DNA from: Candidatus Abyssobacteria bacterium SURF_5
Lineage (GTDB): Bacteria > Abyssobacteria > SURF-5
Length of the DNA stretch: 64,000 nucleotides
Assembly (NCBI GenBank): GCA_003598085.1
Contig: QZKU01000019.1
Span: 13,394-77,393 of the forward strand
Direction of reading: 5' to 3'
Part shown: positions 8,792 through 18,204 of the stretch, piece after piece
Position numbering within the stretch: position 1 is the first letter of the stretch
Layout: the number at the start of each line of letters is the position of its first letter
Translations under genes and position numbers: made by a program
The notes under the pieces: model-generated
Told to the model about the DNA's origin: nothing
Database searches by the model: none
The model's input: only the letters and a program-made list of their open reading frames with translations

Positions 8792-9784
8792 TTGAAAACA
8801 AAAGACATCGTCGTCATCGGCAGCATCAATATGGATTTGGTTGTCAAGGCCAGCCGGTTTCCACGGCCGGACGAGACCATGGCCGGTGAAACCTTTTACA
8901 CGAGTTACGGCGGCAAAGGCGCCAATCAGGCGGTAACTGCCGCCCGGCTGGGTGCGCCGGTCAGTTTTGTCGGTTGTGTCGGCGACGATCGCTTTGGCGA
9001 AGAGATGACACAGCACCTTCGCGATGAAGGCGTGAACACGAGTTGCGTGCGCCAGGTGAGTAATTGCTCGAGTGGGACCGCTCTGATCATCGTGGACTCC
9101 GTGGGAAGAAACCAGATCATCGTCGTGCGGGGCGCGAATAAGGAACTCAATGCGGAGGACATCCGGTGCGCGCAGCCGCTTATCGCTTCGGCCGAACTCG
9201 TGGTCATCCAACTGGAAATACCTCGCCCCACCGTTCATTGCGCAGTAGAGACCGCGCGCAAATCGAATGTTCCCGTCATTCTGAATCCGGCGCCGGCGCC
9301 TGCCGGACCGTTCGATCCGGGCCTGCTGGAACAGGTTCACATCCTCGTGCCCAACGAGCTCGAGGCCGAAGCGCTCACCGGTCTCGATCCGCAGTCGCCT
9401 GATTTCCCTGAAAAAGCTCTGCAGGCGCTCCGTAAACAGGGAGCCGAGAAGGTAATCATTACTCTGGGCGATCGCGGAGCCGTTTTCTCCGACGAAGACA
9501 AAATCCAATGCGCAACTGCATATACTGTTCGAGCTGAGGATACCACCGGCGCGGGCGATGCATTCGTCGGTGCGCTTGCCGCGGGCTACTCTTTTTTCCC
9601 GAGTTTCGCCAAATTAATTCGGTTCGCTTCCGCGGTGGCCGCGATTTCCGTGACAAGAAGAGGAGCGCAATCTTCGCTTCCCGCTCGTGCCGAGGTCCAG
9701 ACGTTTCTCGAAAATCATGAGCCTTCCTTGCTTCCCGATTTTTGTGCAATGGAAACCAGAAACATCGAAAGGGAGAAGAAATGA
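8792..9784 (+). CDS. rbsK: Ribokinase-type PfkB sugar kinase
   Basis: 330 residues; phosphorylates ribose, or a related sugar, at the expense of ATP in the cytoplasm. IGSINMDLVVKASRFP at the N-terminus and YGGKGANQAVTAARLG are ribokinase substrate-loop motifs. DTTGAGDAFVGAL near residue 250 is the PfkB signature with the catalytic aspartate. The start is TTG at 8792 behind a weak GGGGG site. The C-terminus is about 20 residues longer than in E. coli RbsK, and the stop overlaps the next start (ATGA). No ribose transporter is nearby, so the substrate could be another pentose or deoxyribose. Confidence 0.88.
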   Translation: MKTKDIVVIGSINMDLVVKASRFPRPDETMAGETFYTSYGGKGANQAVTAARLGAPVSFVGCVGDDRFGEEMTQHLRDEGVNTSCVRQVSNCSSGTALIIVDSVGRNQIIVVRGANKELNAEDIRCAQPLIASAELVVIQLEIPRPTVHCAVETARKSNVPVILNPAPAPAGPFDPGLLEQVHILVPNELEAEALTGLDPQSPDFPEKALQALRKQGAEKVIITLGDRGAVFSDEDKIQCATAYTVRAEDTTGAGDAFVGALAAGYSFFPSFAKLIRFASAVAAISVTRRGAQSSLPARAEVQTFLENHEPSLLPDFCAMETRNIEREKK

Positions 9785-10797
9785 AAGCGGCAGTTATGAA
9801 GGACAGGCGGAAGATGGTCATCGAGGAGACACCCGCCCCAAAGGCCGGCCCCGGTGAAGTCGTCCTGAAAATGAAATACGTTGGAATCTGCGGCTCGGAC
9901 CTGCATCTCTATACCACCGGGCTGGTGCCGCCGGATACGATCATGGGACACGAATGCGCCGGCATCGTCGCCGAAGTGGGAGACGGTGTCGAAGGATGGA
10001 AGATCGGCGACAGGGTCGGTATCCATGGAGGACTTTACTGTGGGAAATGCTTCTGGTGCAGACGAGGCCAAACCAATCTGTGCCGCGAGGTCGGCGGCAT
10101 CGGCCTCGGCGATATGCCGGGCGGATACGCCGAATATCTCAAGGTGTTTCCTTCGATGCTGCTGCCGGTGCCGGAGAAGATGCGCCTCCGCGATGTGGCG
10201 CTGCTCGATCCATTTTCCACTGCGTTCCATGCCGTTCGATTATCCGGATTCCAGATCGCCGACACAGTCCTTATCATGGGCGCCGGACCCATCGGCTTGT
10301 GCGCCTTACAGCAATTGAAACTGGCAGGCGCAAAGGTAGTCTGCGTGACTGAAAGAGTCGAGGCGCGCGCCCGTGCGGCGAAGGCTTTCGGCGCCGATCT
10401 GGTGCTGGACCCGACTGATGACGTATCGGGGAAGCTTGCCGACCTGACCGATGGAGTAGGCGTAGATTTCGTCTTCGAATGTGTCGGTATACCGGACACA
10501 ACCCAGGAGGCGTTCAATCTGGTCAGGCGCGCAGGCAAAGTCGTTCTTGTGGGTGTCTGCATGGACCTGGCAACCGTACATCCTGTCTTGTGGGTGATTA
10601 ATGAAATATCGATGCAGGCAACGATCGGTTTTGTCAGAGAAGACCTCCTCAGCTCAATGAAGCAAATCGAGAAAGGGGTCTTGAGAACAGATGGATTGGT
10701 GACCGAAACGATTTCGATTGAACAGCTTCCCGACGCTTTCGAACGGCTTCTGTCGCCAAATAATGAAATAAAAGTTCTGGTCGAGTTCGCTGATTGA
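9781..10797 (+). CDS. Zinc-containing alcohol/sorbitol dehydrogenase (MDR family)
   Basis: 338 residues from the ATG at 9781, chosen for its GGGAGAAGAA site and 4-bp overlap with the kinase gene. GICGSDLHLY carries the catalytic zinc ligand Cys37, and GHECAGIVAEVG supplies the His/Glu pair. The four cysteines in YCGKCFWCRRGQTNLC form the structural zinc lobe. The cofactor fold begins at VLIMGAGPIGLCALQ. The closest groups are sorbitol, L-threonine and galactitol dehydrogenases. Between two sugar kinases it most likely oxidises a sugar alcohol or aldonate with NAD(P). The exact substrate cannot be read from the sequence. Confidence 0.9.
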   Translation: MKAAVMKDRRKMVIEETPAPKAGPGEVVLKMKYVGICGSDLHLYTTGLVPPDTIMGHECAGIVAEVGDGVEGWKIGDRVGIHGGLYCGKCFWCRRGQTNLCREVGGIGLGDMPGGYAEYLKVFPSMLLPVPEKMRLRDVALLDPFSTAFHAVRLSGFQIADTVLIMGAGPIGLCALQQLKLAGAKVVCVTERVEARARAAKAFGADLVLDPTDDVSGKLADLTDGVGVDFVFECVGIPDTTQEAFNLVRRAGKVVLVGVCMDLATVHPVLWVINEISMQATIGFVREDLLSSMKQIEKGVLRTDGLVTETISIEQLPDAFERLLSPNNEIKVLVEFAD

Positions 10798-10812
10798 TCA
10801 GGAGGACAGAGA

Positions 10813-11775
10813 ATGGCGATTCCGGTCGATGTCGTAACTTTCGGTGAAACGATGATTCGATTTTCACCGCCCGATCATCAGACCTTCGAACAAGCGACCA
10901 CCGCCAATGTTACGATAGGCGGCAGCGAATCGAATGTGGCCGTCGCCTTGTCCCGTCTCGGAGTGAAGACCGCGTGGATTTCCAAGCTGACAGATAACCC
11001 GTTGGGAAAGAAAATCTATACTTCAATTGCCGCCCACGGTGTCGATCTTTCCGGCGTCGTATGGATCTCGAGGGGACGTAACGCAACCTATTTTGTGGAA
11101 CTTGGCAAACCGCCGCGCTCGCATCGCGTCACTTACGATAGAAAGGCGTCGGCCATCAATACACTTCAGCCGTCGGAAATAAATTGGTCGCTGTTCAAAG
11201 GCGCAAAAATCGTTCATCTCACGGGAATAACCGCCGCATTAAGCAGCAACTGCCGCAAGTTGGTCGAAATGATGATAAAGCGAGCCCGTAAAGAAAAAGC
11301 CCTCGTTTCCTTCGATGTTAACTATAGGGCCAAACTCTGGAGCTGCAAACGGGCCGGCGAAATTCTTTCTCCGCTGTGCCTTGGCGTCGATATCCTTTTC
11401 GTCAACTATGAAGATGCAGCGAATGTCTTCGGCGCGCGCGGAGCTCCAGAAGACGTCCTGAAGAATCTGCAGTCGCGCTTCAATGGCGCCGCTGTCGTGC
11501 TCACCGTTGGTAAAGACGGCGCATTCTGCAGACACAAAGGCCAAATATTCCGTTCTCGCACGTTTCTGGCGGTGGAAACGGATCGCGTCGGCGCGGGCGA
11601 TGCCTTTGCAGCGGGATTCCTCTTTGGATTCTTGAATCGCGACGTCCAATACAGCCTTGACTTTGCCTCCGCTCTGTCATCCCTCAAATTCACTATTCCG
11701 GGCGATCTTGCATGGATCTCACGCGCTGATGTTGAAGGAATCCTCCAGAACGATCGACCGGCTATACAGCGCTGA
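10813..11775 (+). CDS. PfkB-family sugar kinase, probably 2-keto-3-deoxygluconate kinase
   Basis: 320 residues. VVTFGETMIRFSPP at the N-terminus, IGGSESNVAVALSRLG, and DRVGAGDAFAAGFL (catalytic Asp near residue 260) identify a PfkB kinase. The GE-M-RFSPP start and overall pattern match KdgK-like enzymes, which make 2-keto-3-deoxy-6-phosphogluconate for aldolase cleavage. A strong AGGAGG precedes the ATG by 8 bp, 15 bp after the dehydrogenase stop. With the ribokinase and dehydrogenase it forms a three-gene catabolic unit for a sugar, sugar acid or polyol. No aldolase or transporter is adjacent. Confidence 0.82.
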   Translation: MAIPVDVVTFGETMIRFSPPDHQTFEQATTANVTIGGSESNVAVALSRLGVKTAWISKLTDNPLGKKIYTSIAAHGVDLSGVVWISRGRNATYFVELGKPPRSHRVTYDRKASAINTLQPSEINWSLFKGAKIVHLTGITAALSSNCRKLVEMMIKRARKEKALVSFDVNYRAKLWSCKRAGEILSPLCLGVDILFVNYEDAANVFGARGAPEDVLKNLQSRFNGAAVVLTVGKDGAFCRHKGQIFRSRTFLAVETDRVGAGDAFAAGFLFGFLNRDVQYSLDFASALSSLKFTIPGDLAWISRADVEGILQNDRPAIQR

Positions 11776-11976
11776 CTGATTGCGGGCTGACTGCAACTGG
11801 TCGGGAAAAACGAGGACTTTAGAAAATATATCGGTTTCTTGACAGGAATATCGAGGGAGAAGATTGAACTGTGGATGTAGCTTCGAAATGAATGACAGCG
11901 ACCCAACTCTTTACATCGAAATTTCCGATTCGTCTGCGCGTGGATTCCGTATGTAGTAATCTTGAGTCCATCTTAT

Positions 11977-12300
11977 TTAAGCGACACTCGTTTTGCTTGC
12001 TCTTTCCGTTACCACCAACAATCTGCCGCAATATTCACACGTGCGAATGAAATTCTTGTACCGCAGCATCTCATGCGAATCCGGATACACCATTTGGCAA
12101 CCGCTGCAAACCCCGTTCTCAAGCACCGCTACGGCCGTCCCTTTCCGCTCCTTCAGTTTTTGATAACGTTTGAGCAGCGTCGGGTCCAAGTGCTTTTCCA
12201 AAGACCGAAAATCCTTCACTTTCCCCACTCCATTGCCGTTCTTCTCCAGCTTATGAAGTTTCAAAAGGATCGTTACCTGCGGATTCATTTTCCCTTTCAT
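11977..12300 (-). CDS. Short C4-type zinc-ribbon protein
   Basis: 107 residues. The C-terminal half has GVCSGCQMVYP and CEYCGRLL, two CxxC knuckles about 22 residues apart. This is the zf-RING_7 ribbon that normally ends longer coiled-coil proteins of about 240 residues. Here most of the coiled coil is missing; only a charged helix (about 8-55, KVKDFRSLEKHLDPTLLKR) precedes the ribbon. It is a single-gene unit with a strong promoter about 160 bp upstream. A nucleic-acid or protein-binding role is likely but unproven. Confidence 0.75.
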   Translation of the reverse strand: MKGKMNPQVTILLKLHKLEKNGNGVGKVKDFRSLEKHLDPTLLKRYQKLKERKGTAVAVLENGVCSGCQMVYPDSHEMLRYKNFIRTCEYCGRLLVVTERASKTSVA

Positions 12301-12444
12301 TTTTGTATTTCCCTCACTCGATGATAATATGCGTTATGAAATTATTCTGTACCGAAACCTTCTCTAAAAATAACACATTTATTTTTTCTTGCTCACCTGC
12401 CGTGCGAAATGTCTCCGGCGAACTTCAAGTTGCTCATCCTGTTT

Positions 12445-12461
12445 ATTGTTTACTAAACAAT
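12445..12461. promoter_or_regulatory. 17-bp perfect dyad, candidate operator
   Basis: ATTGTTTACTAAACAAT is symmetric about base 12453 and overlaps the -10 box and start region of the minus-strand promoter. A repressor bound here would block that promoter. Its identity is unknown. Confidence 0.45.
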
Positions 12462-12488
12462 TATAGTCCCCAGTTTTGCCTTTGTCAA
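12460..12488 (-). promoter_or_regulatory. Strong sigma-70 promoter of the zinc-ribbon gene
   Basis: On the minus strand, perfect TTGACA (12488-12483), 17-bp spacer and perfect TATAAT (12465-12460). The start codon at 12300 leaves a leader of about 150 nt. The 12301-12624 gap otherwise holds only the kinase promoter facing the other way. Confidence 0.75.
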
Positions 12489-12552
12489 GAGGATTCTGAA
12501 GAAATATCATACCAACTTTACCCCATATTTCAAGCCGTTGCCTTGGCTAAAC

Positions 12553-12582
12553 TTGCAAAGTCGCCCGTGCTTCCGGTAGAAT
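12553..12582 (+). promoter_or_regulatory. Sigma-70 promoter of the kinase/regulator pair
   Basis: TTGCAA (12553-12558), 18-bp spacer, TAGAAT (12577-12582), 42 bp before the kinase start. Confidence 0.5.
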
Positions 12583-12624
12583 AAACTGTATGATAATGTA
12601 CAATACTTTCGGTGGTGGTATCCG

Positions 12625-13767
12625 TTGGAACCAGTGTCGACATCGGCGATGAGAGACATAACCAGGCTATCCATTATCCTTGTTATCACCGCAGCGATAA
12701 CAGCGCAACATTACCTTGTAGGCGTGAGCCACGAAAACATGGAACTACACAATATACATTACTTGTTGTACTTCCTGCCCGTGCTGATGGCCGCCATCTG
12801 GTATGGTTTGATCGGAGGAATTTCTGCCGCCGTTGCGGTCAGCATATTGTATGCTCCTGTTGTGCTCGGACCGATGGGAAGACATGTCTTCACCTCGAAC
12901 ACCCATAAGGTGCTGGAACTGGTCATCTATAACGTGGTCGGGCTTGTGACAGGATTGCTTTCCGAACGGGAACGGCGCGAGCGAGAAAGCTATCGCCGAA
13001 CGGCTGAAAAGCTTCGGGCCGCATACGAGCAGCTTCATGAACAGACAAATATCATGATCGAGACCGAGGAGCAACTGCGGAAGGCGGAGCGGCTAAGCAC
13101 TTTGGGGGAATTGGCTGCAGGAATCAGCCACGAGATTCGAAATCCGCTTGCATCAATAAGGGGGACCGCTGAAATTCTGCAGGATATCACAACTCCTCAG
13201 GAGAAGCGGCAGGAGTTCGCGAAATTAATGTTGCACGAGGTTGATCGACTGACTCGTGTTGTGGAGAACTACCTTCGCCTTGCACGGTTTCAGCGATTGA
13301 ACCGGGAAAAAGCAAATATGAAGGAAATCCTCTCACGCATGCTTCAGATTGTCGAATCGCAGATGAAACGAAAGAATATCACAATCAGTACTGAGTTCGC
13401 TCCCGATCTGCCGGAACTCGATCTTGATGTCTCACAAATCGAACAGGCGCTCCTGAATCTTTTGCTGAATTCTGCGGCGGCAATGCCTGATGGAGGCACA
13501 TTGAGTCTTGCGAGCTACCTGAGAAAATCCGATGGCGCCGGAGGTGTTGTCGTTGAAGTAAAAGACACAGGGGCGGGAATCGCGCCGGAGCATCTCTCAC
13601 GTGTTTTCGAACCTTTCTTCACCACCAGGCAGGACGGAACCGGACTGGGACTTTCCATGGTGAAGCGCATCGTGAAAGCTCACGGAGGTTCAGTCGAGGT
13701 TTCAAGTGAAGTGGGGCATGGAACTTGTGTCACCTTGTTTCTGCCTGACTCGGAGGACAGCCGATGA
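12625..13767 (+). CDS. Membrane histidine kinase (ZraS/PilS-like)
   Basis: 380 residues. Three or four hydrophobic helices at about 13-33, 46-80 and 97-113 resemble the DUF4118-type membrane region, with no periplasmic sensor domain. A coiled linker leads to the HisKA domain, ELAAGISHEIRNPLASIRG, phosphorylated on His169. The ATPase domain has an N box around LLLNSAAAMPDGG, DTGAGIAPEHL and GTGLGLSMVKRI. The start is TTG at 12625 behind GGTGGTGG; the next ATG is at 12649. It overlaps the regulator gene by 4 bp (ATGA), so the two form a cognate pair. The signal is unknown; sensing through the membrane domain is likely. Confidence 0.9.
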   Translation: MEPVSTSAMRDITRLSIILVITAAITAQHYLVGVSHENMELHNIHYLLYFLPVLMAAIWYGLIGGISAAVAVSILYAPVVLGPMGRHVFTSNTHKVLELVIYNVVGLVTGLLSERERRERESYRRTAEKLRAAYEQLHEQTNIMIETEEQLRKAERLSTLGELAAGISHEIRNPLASIRGTAEILQDITTPQEKRQEFAKLMLHEVDRLTRVVENYLRLARFQRLNREKANMKEILSRMLQIVESQMKRKNITISTEFAPDLPELDLDVSQIEQALLNLLLNSAAAMPDGGTLSLASYLRKSDGAGGVVVEVKDTGAGIAPEHLSRVFEPFFTTRQDGTGLGLSMVKRIVKAHGGSVEVSSEVGHGTCVTLFLPDSEDSR

Positions 13768-15146
13768 GACCAGAAAAGATTCTGCTGGTCGATGACGACG
13801 AGAGCCTTCGCAAGGTGCTGCATTATAATCTGGAACAGCAAGGTTTCATCGTGTTTCCCGCATCAGACGGCAGCGAAGCATTGCGTCTGTACGACGAGCA
13901 CGAGCCAGATCTGGTTATCACCGACATAAAGATGCCGGGCCTCGATGGAATCGACCTGCTGAAGGAGATCAAGCGGCGCGATTTGGAGAAGCTGGTAATC
14001 GTGGTCACCGCCTTCGGCACTATCGATAATGCGATCGAAGCGATGAAATTGGGCGCCTACGACTATATAACCAAGCCTTTCAATCGAGATGAATTGAAGC
14101 TGGTCATCCAAAAGGCCCTTGATCTGAAGCGATTGCGCTCGCGCACCTCACTTTTGCAGGCGCAACTGGTGGAAAAATTCAGTTTTGAGAACATCATCGG
14201 CGGAAGTTCGAGGATGGCGCAGGTTTTTGAGATGATCAGGCGGGTAGCCCCCAGTGACGCAACCATCCTGATAAAGGGGGAAAGCGGAACGGGCAAAGAG
14301 TTGATCGCGCGCGCGATCCATTATAACAGTCCCCGGGCCGGCGGCAATTTCGTCGCAGTCAACTGCTCGAGCATTCCTGAGAATCTCCTTGAGAGCGAGC
14401 TTTTCGGCCATAAAAAGGGGGCTTTCACAGGGGCCGTAAGCGATAAGGTGGGAAAATTCGAGCTGTCAAGCGGTGGAACCATTTTCCTGGATGAGGTGGC
14501 CGATTTGCGCTTTGATCTTCAGGCGAAACTGCTGCGCGTACTTCAGGAAAAGGAGATCGAGCGCGTCGGCGATCCAAAACCTATCAAGGTCGATATTCGA
14601 GTGGTTGCCGCTACCAATAAGGATCTCGATGAAATGCTCAAGAACGGCGATTTCCGGGAAGACTTGTACCACCGGATACACGTTGTTCCCATTGTGCTCC
14701 CGCCGCTCAGGGAGCGTAAGGATGACATCCCTCTCCTCGTTCACCACTTCAAGAACAAGTTCAGCGCAGCGGAATGCAAGATCGAGCCCGACGTGATGAT
14801 CGCCTTTAGTCGCTACTCCTGGCCCGGCAATGTGCGCGAACTGGAAAATGTGCTTCAGCGCTCGATTTTGCTGCGGAAACACCCGGACCGCCTGACCGTT
14901 AAAGATCTTCCCGATAATATTCTCAATGCTGAACAGCGACTCGACTTCCTGCTGAATGTACCGGAACAAGGTTTGAACCTGGATGATGTGGAGAAAGAAC
15001 TCCTGCTCTATAGCCTTCGCAAACACAACTGGAACCAGACGCGTTCGGCCAAGTTTCTGGGGATCACGCGCCAGGCATTGATCTACCGCATGGAAAAATA
15101 TGCGCTGAGGGTGGAGAAACCGGAGCAAACAGAAGAAAAAGAATAA
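13764..15146 (+). CDS. Sigma-54-dependent response regulator (NtrC/AtoC family)
   Basis: 460 residues in three domains: receiver (1-120) with phosphoacceptor Asp54 in DLVITDIKMPG, AAA+ domain (about 140-380), and Fis-type HTH at the C-terminus (NWNQTRSAKFLGITRQALIY). The ATPase domain has Walker A GESGTGKE and the sigma-54 contact loop GAFTGA, so it should activate sigma-54 promoters. It is coupled to the kinase by a 4-bp overlap. No target operon can be named from the sequence. Confidence 0.95.
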   Translation: MRPEKILLVDDDESLRKVLHYNLEQQGFIVFPASDGSEALRLYDEHEPDLVITDIKMPGLDGIDLLKEIKRRDLEKLVIVVTAFGTIDNAIEAMKLGAYDYITKPFNRDELKLVIQKALDLKRLRSRTSLLQAQLVEKFSFENIIGGSSRMAQVFEMIRRVAPSDATILIKGESGTGKELIARAIHYNSPRAGGNFVAVNCSSIPENLLESELFGHKKGAFTGAVSDKVGKFELSSGGTIFLDEVADLRFDLQAKLLRVLQEKEIERVGDPKPIKVDIRVVAATNKDLDEMLKNGDFREDLYHRIHVVPIVLPPLRERKDDIPLLVHHFKNKFSAAECKIEPDVMIAFSRYSWPGNVRELENVLQRSILLRKHPDRLTVKDLPDNILNAEQRLDFLLNVPEQGLNLDDVEKELLLYSLRKHNWNQTRSAKFLGITRQALIYRMEKYALRVEKPEQTEEKE

Positions 15147-15187
15147 TCGAATTCCGGATATCTCCCGCTAATTGGGAAAAAATTTTA

Positions 15188-15217
15188 TTGAAAACGTAAA
15201 TTAGGACGTGATATAAT
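15188..15217 (+). promoter_or_regulatory. Sigma-70 promoter of the punA-yacL-isp-gltX operon
   Basis: TTGAAA (15188-15193), 18-bp spacer, perfect TATAAT (15212-15217), about 70 bp before the DUF167 gene. Confidence 0.65.
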
Positions 15218-15287
15218 CGCGCGACCACAAGAAAATTCGGATGGCGCAAAAGCTCTTGCGACTTGCCTCGAACAGAATCAGGGGGGT

Positions 15288-15560
15288 GTGGTTCTTTCAG
15301 TTTGCGTTCAGCCGAAATCGGCAAGAAATGAGCTGATTGGGCCGGTGGAAGGCTATCTGAAGATAAAGGTAACCGCGCCACCCGTTGAAGGCGCCGCAAA
15401 CGAAGCGTGCCGAAAGTTGCTCTCAGATGTTTTCGGTATTGCGAAGGGGCGCGTCCAGGTTATTTCCGGCTCCAAATCGAGGGGGAAAAGGATTCTCCTT
15501 CAAGGACTGGATGCCGCCGCTGTTGTAAAGCGATTGGAAGACCTGCTGCGGTTGGCATAG
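15288..15560 (+). CDS. DUF167 (YggU) family protein
   Basis: 90 residues, GTG start. [33 protein letters not shown] and [12 protein letters not shown] are the three conserved blocks of the small alpha/beta DUF167 family. Its biochemical role is not established. It is the first gene of the operon, 31 bp before the nucleoside phosphorylase. Length and motifs match the family throughout. Confidence 0.9.
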   Translation: MVLSVCVQPKSARNELIGPVEGYLKIKVTAPPVEGAANEACRKLLSDVFGIAKGRVQVISGSKSRGKRILLQGLDAAAVVKRLEDLLRLA

Positions 15561-15591
15561 CTTACTACTCACGAAAGAGGAGAAGAATCAA

Positions 15592-16416
15592 GTGGTTGAT
15601 CTGGTTCAGAAGATACAAGAAACGACCGCTTCAATTAGGAAAAGGACCGACATAAAACCAGAGATCGGAATTATTCTCGGCACCGGGCTGGGCTCGCTGG
15701 TCAAAACCATAAAAGGGAAAAAGGCGCTTCCGTACGACGAGCTCCCGAACTTTCCGGTTTCGACAGTGATGAGTCACGAAAATCAAATGGTGTTCGGAAG
15801 AATCGGCGAACACCCCGTTGCAGCCATGCAGGGCCGCTTTCATTACTACGAAGGCTATACGATGCAGGAGGTTACCTTCCCGGTGCGCGTCATGAAGGCG
15901 CTCGGTATCAAGACGCTCGTGGTTTCCAATGCCGCCGGCGGCATGAATCCTCAATTCAAGTCCGGAGATTTGATGGTAATCAGCGACCACATCAACCTGA
16001 TGAACGATAACCCGTTGCGCGGCCGAAACGACGATCGGCTCGGCCCGAGATTTCCCGACATGTGCGAACCCTATGATAGCGGCCTCATCGACCTGCTGGA
16101 GAAAGTCGCGCTCGATGAGAAAATTCCTCTGAAGCGCGGCGTCTATGTCGCAGTGCCCGGCCCGAACCTCGAAACAAGGGCCGAATACCGATTCCTGCGA
16201 TCCATTGGCGCCGACGCCGTGGGAATGTCCACCGTCCCGGAGGTCATTGTCGCCGTGCATGCCGGACTCAAGGTCCTCGGCATAAGCGTCATCACCGACG
16301 AATGCTTTCCCGATGCCTTGAAACCGGCTAACATCGATATAATACTAAAGGTTGCGGCCGAGGCTGAACCCAAGCTCGGCCGACTCATCAGTAAAACCAT
16401 TACGTCCATGAAATGA
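15592..16416 (+). CDS. punA: Purine-nucleoside phosphorylase (trimeric PNP-I/MTAP family)
   Basis: 274 residues, GTG start behind AAAGAGGAGAAG. Cleaves purine nucleosides with phosphate for salvage. Visible motifs are [11 protein letters not shown] (phosphate loop), [20 protein letters not shown] and [14 protein letters not shown], whose glutamate binds purine N1. The residue equal to human Asn243, which contacts N7/O6 of 6-oxopurines, lies in [10 protein letters not shown] and is Asp here. MTAP-type, adenine-handling enzymes also have Asp in this region, so 6-aminopurine substrates are possible. Family certain; base preference is inference. Confidence 0.93.
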   Translation: MVDLVQKIQETTASIRKRTDIKPEIGIILGTGLGSLVKTIKGKKALPYDELPNFPVSTVMSHENQMVFGRIGEHPVAAMQGRFHYYEGYTMQEVTFPVRVMKALGIKTLVVSNAAGGMNPQFKSGDLMVISDHINLMNDNPLRGRNDDRLGPRFPDMCEPYDSGLIDLLEKVALDEKIPLKRGVYVAVPGPNLETRAEYRFLRSIGADAVGMSTVPEVIVAVHAGLKVLGISVITDECFPDALKPANIDIILKVAAEAEPKLGRLISKTITSMK

Positions 16417-16448
16417 GAAATATGTCTGAAAAAGGGAAAGGAGGTGAA

Positions 16449-17453
16449 ATGATGGTTACATTTGTAGCAAGAGTGCTTCTGATCGTTTTCAGTGCTTCCA
16501 TTGGATATGTCATCGGAAACACGTTCGGAGTACTTCAACCCTGGCATTCGCTGCTCGGAATGCTCCTCGGTGGTGCGGTGGGATTCTTTATCATCGGCAT
16601 CGAGTTCGTCATCAAGAACTTTTCTTTTGAAGGGTTAGTCGCGCCAACAGTAGGACTCATCCTTGGAATGGTTACTGCAAGCTTCATCGTCGGATGGCTC
16701 GACCTCGTGCTTCCAAGCTCGTTTGTTGTGTTCAGCAATATCAAGCACTTCTTAACGATAGTGCTCATGCTCTTCCTCGGATATCTCGGCTTCACCGTCG
16801 GACTCAAGCAGAAGGGCGACCTGAGGATTCTGCCCGCCCCAACGTTCGGCCGTAATTCCCTGACCTCGCCGAAAGTGCTTGATACGAGCGTTATTATTGA
16901 CGGACGCGTGGCCGATATCTGCAAACTTGGCTTTATCGAGGGCTCACTCGTTATTCCGCGGTTCGTCCTTGCGGAATTGCAGAATATCGCCGATTCGCCC
17001 GAGCCGCTTCGCCGTACCCGGGGAAGACGCGGACTCGATATCCTGAACGAGATACAAAAACAGGTGGCCATCGACGTTCGCATCAGCGAAGTCGATTATC
17101 CCGAGGTGCGCGAGGTAGACTCGAAGCTCGTCAAACTCGCGAAACAGCTCCGGGGAAAAATCGTCACCAACGACTTCAACCTGAACAAGGTCGCACAGTT
17201 CCAGGGAATCGAAGTGCTGAACGTCAACGACCTGGCGAACGCGCTGAAGCCGATCGTACTGCCGGACGAGGATTTTATCATCAAGATCATCAAAGAAGGC
17301 AAAGAATCCGGACAGGGTGTCGGTTATCTTGATGACGGAACGATGGTGGTCGTTGAAAACGGCTCCAAATTGATCGGCAGAGAAGTAAAGGTGACTGTTA
17401 CCAGCGTCCTCCAGACGTCGGCTGGTCAGATGATCTTCACCAAGATCAAATGA
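16449..17453 (+). CDS. PIN/TRAM domain membrane protein (YacL family)
   Basis: 334 residues from ATG 16449. A GGAGGTGA site at 16440-16447 lies just before a double ATG, so initiation is at 16449 or 16452; an upstream ATG at 16413 has no such site. Four hydrophobic helices fill the first 125 residues. A PIN nuclease domain follows ([14 protein letters not shown], later [14 protein letters not shown] with conserved acidic residues), then a C-terminal TRAM domain. YacL-like proteins are predicted membrane-bound RNases. The stop overlaps ispD by 4 bp; the yacL-ispD-ispF-gltX order is widely conserved. Confidence 0.92.
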   Translation: MMVTFVARVLLIVFSASIGYVIGNTFGVLQPWHSLLGMLLGGAVGFFIIGIEFVIKNFSFEGLVAPTVGLILGMVTASFIVGWLDLVLPSSFVVFSNIKHFLTIVLMLFLGYLGFTVGLKQKGDLRILPAPTFGRNSLTSPKVLDTSVIIDGRVADICKLGFIEGSLVIPRFVLAELQNIADSPEPLRRTRGRRGLDILNEIQKQVAIDVRISEVDYPEVREVDSKLVKLAKQLRGKIVTNDFNLNKVAQFQGIEVLNVNDLANALKPIVLPDEDFIIKIIKEGKESGQGVGYLDDGTMVVVENGSKLIGREVKVTVTSVLQTSAGQMIFTKIK

Positions 17454-18199
17454 ACCCGTTGAAGGCGCCCTCCGCCCAGCAAACTGCGGCTTCCCCAGAC
17501 GCAAGTGAGGCAACCCTTTATTTTCGGGCCGCCGCAATCGTGCCGGCCGCCGGACAGGGTATTCGTATGCGCCTGGGAAAACCAAAGGCGTTGCTGCCTC
17601 TGCTCGGTCGCCCGATGCTCGGATGGACCCTCGATCCTATCCAACAGGTGGGACTGTTCTCGAGCATCCTCGTTGCATGCCCGCCCGGAGAAGAAACCGC
17701 CTTTCACGATTCGCTTGCGCCAGTTTTCGGTTCCGTCCGCTTTGTCGCCGGAGGTAGGACCCGTCAGGAGTCGGTCCAGAATTGCCTCGAACAGATTCCG
17801 GTCGACTACGATCTTGTTGCCATTCACGATGGCGCACGCCCCCTGGTAACCCGGGCGCTTCTTCGAGATACCCTAACCAAGGCCGCCCAAGTAGGGGCTG
17901 CGGTCGCGGCAGTCAGAAGTAAAGATACAGTAAAGGAATGCAACGAGCGGGGTGTCATCGAACGAACGTTTGTTCGAGAAAACCTGCGCCTCGTGCAGAC
18001 GCCGCAATGCTTCAGGCTCGAGTTGATCCTGCAGGCTTATGAAAAAGCCAGATTCGATCTCTTCTCCGCTACCGATGATTCGGCTATCGTCGAACGACTC
18101 GGCGTCGATGTGCATGTGGTCGAGGGATCATACGAAAATATCAAGGTAACTACTCCGGAAGACATCATTGTCTGTGAAGAGTTGCTCAGAAGGAGATAA
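17450..18199 (+). CDS. ispD: 2-C-methyl-D-erythritol 4-phosphate cytidylyltransferase
   Basis: 249 residues. Transfers CMP from CTP to MEP in the non-mevalonate isoprenoid pathway. The nucleotide loop [24 protein letters not shown] starts at about residue 25, after an N-terminal extension that is longer than usual. [11 protein letters not shown] contains the metal-binding aspartate, and [10 protein letters not shown] is the family's second signature. It is translationally coupled to yacL (ATGA) and 5 bp from ispF, the enzyme two steps later. The intervening ispE is not in the window. Confidence 0.95.
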   Translation: MNPLKAPSAQQTAASPDASEATLYFRAAAIVPAAGQGIRMRLGKPKALLPLLGRPMLGWTLDPIQQVGLFSSILVACPPGEETAFHDSLAPVFGSVRFVAGGRTRQESVQNCLEQIPVDYDLVAIHDGARPLVTRALLRDTLTKAAQVGAAVAAVRSKDTVKECNERGVIERTFVRENLRLVQTPQCFRLELILQAYEKARFDLFSATDDSAIVERLGVDVHVVEGSYENIKVTTPEDIIVCEELLRRR

Positions 18200-18204
18200 C
18201 TATC

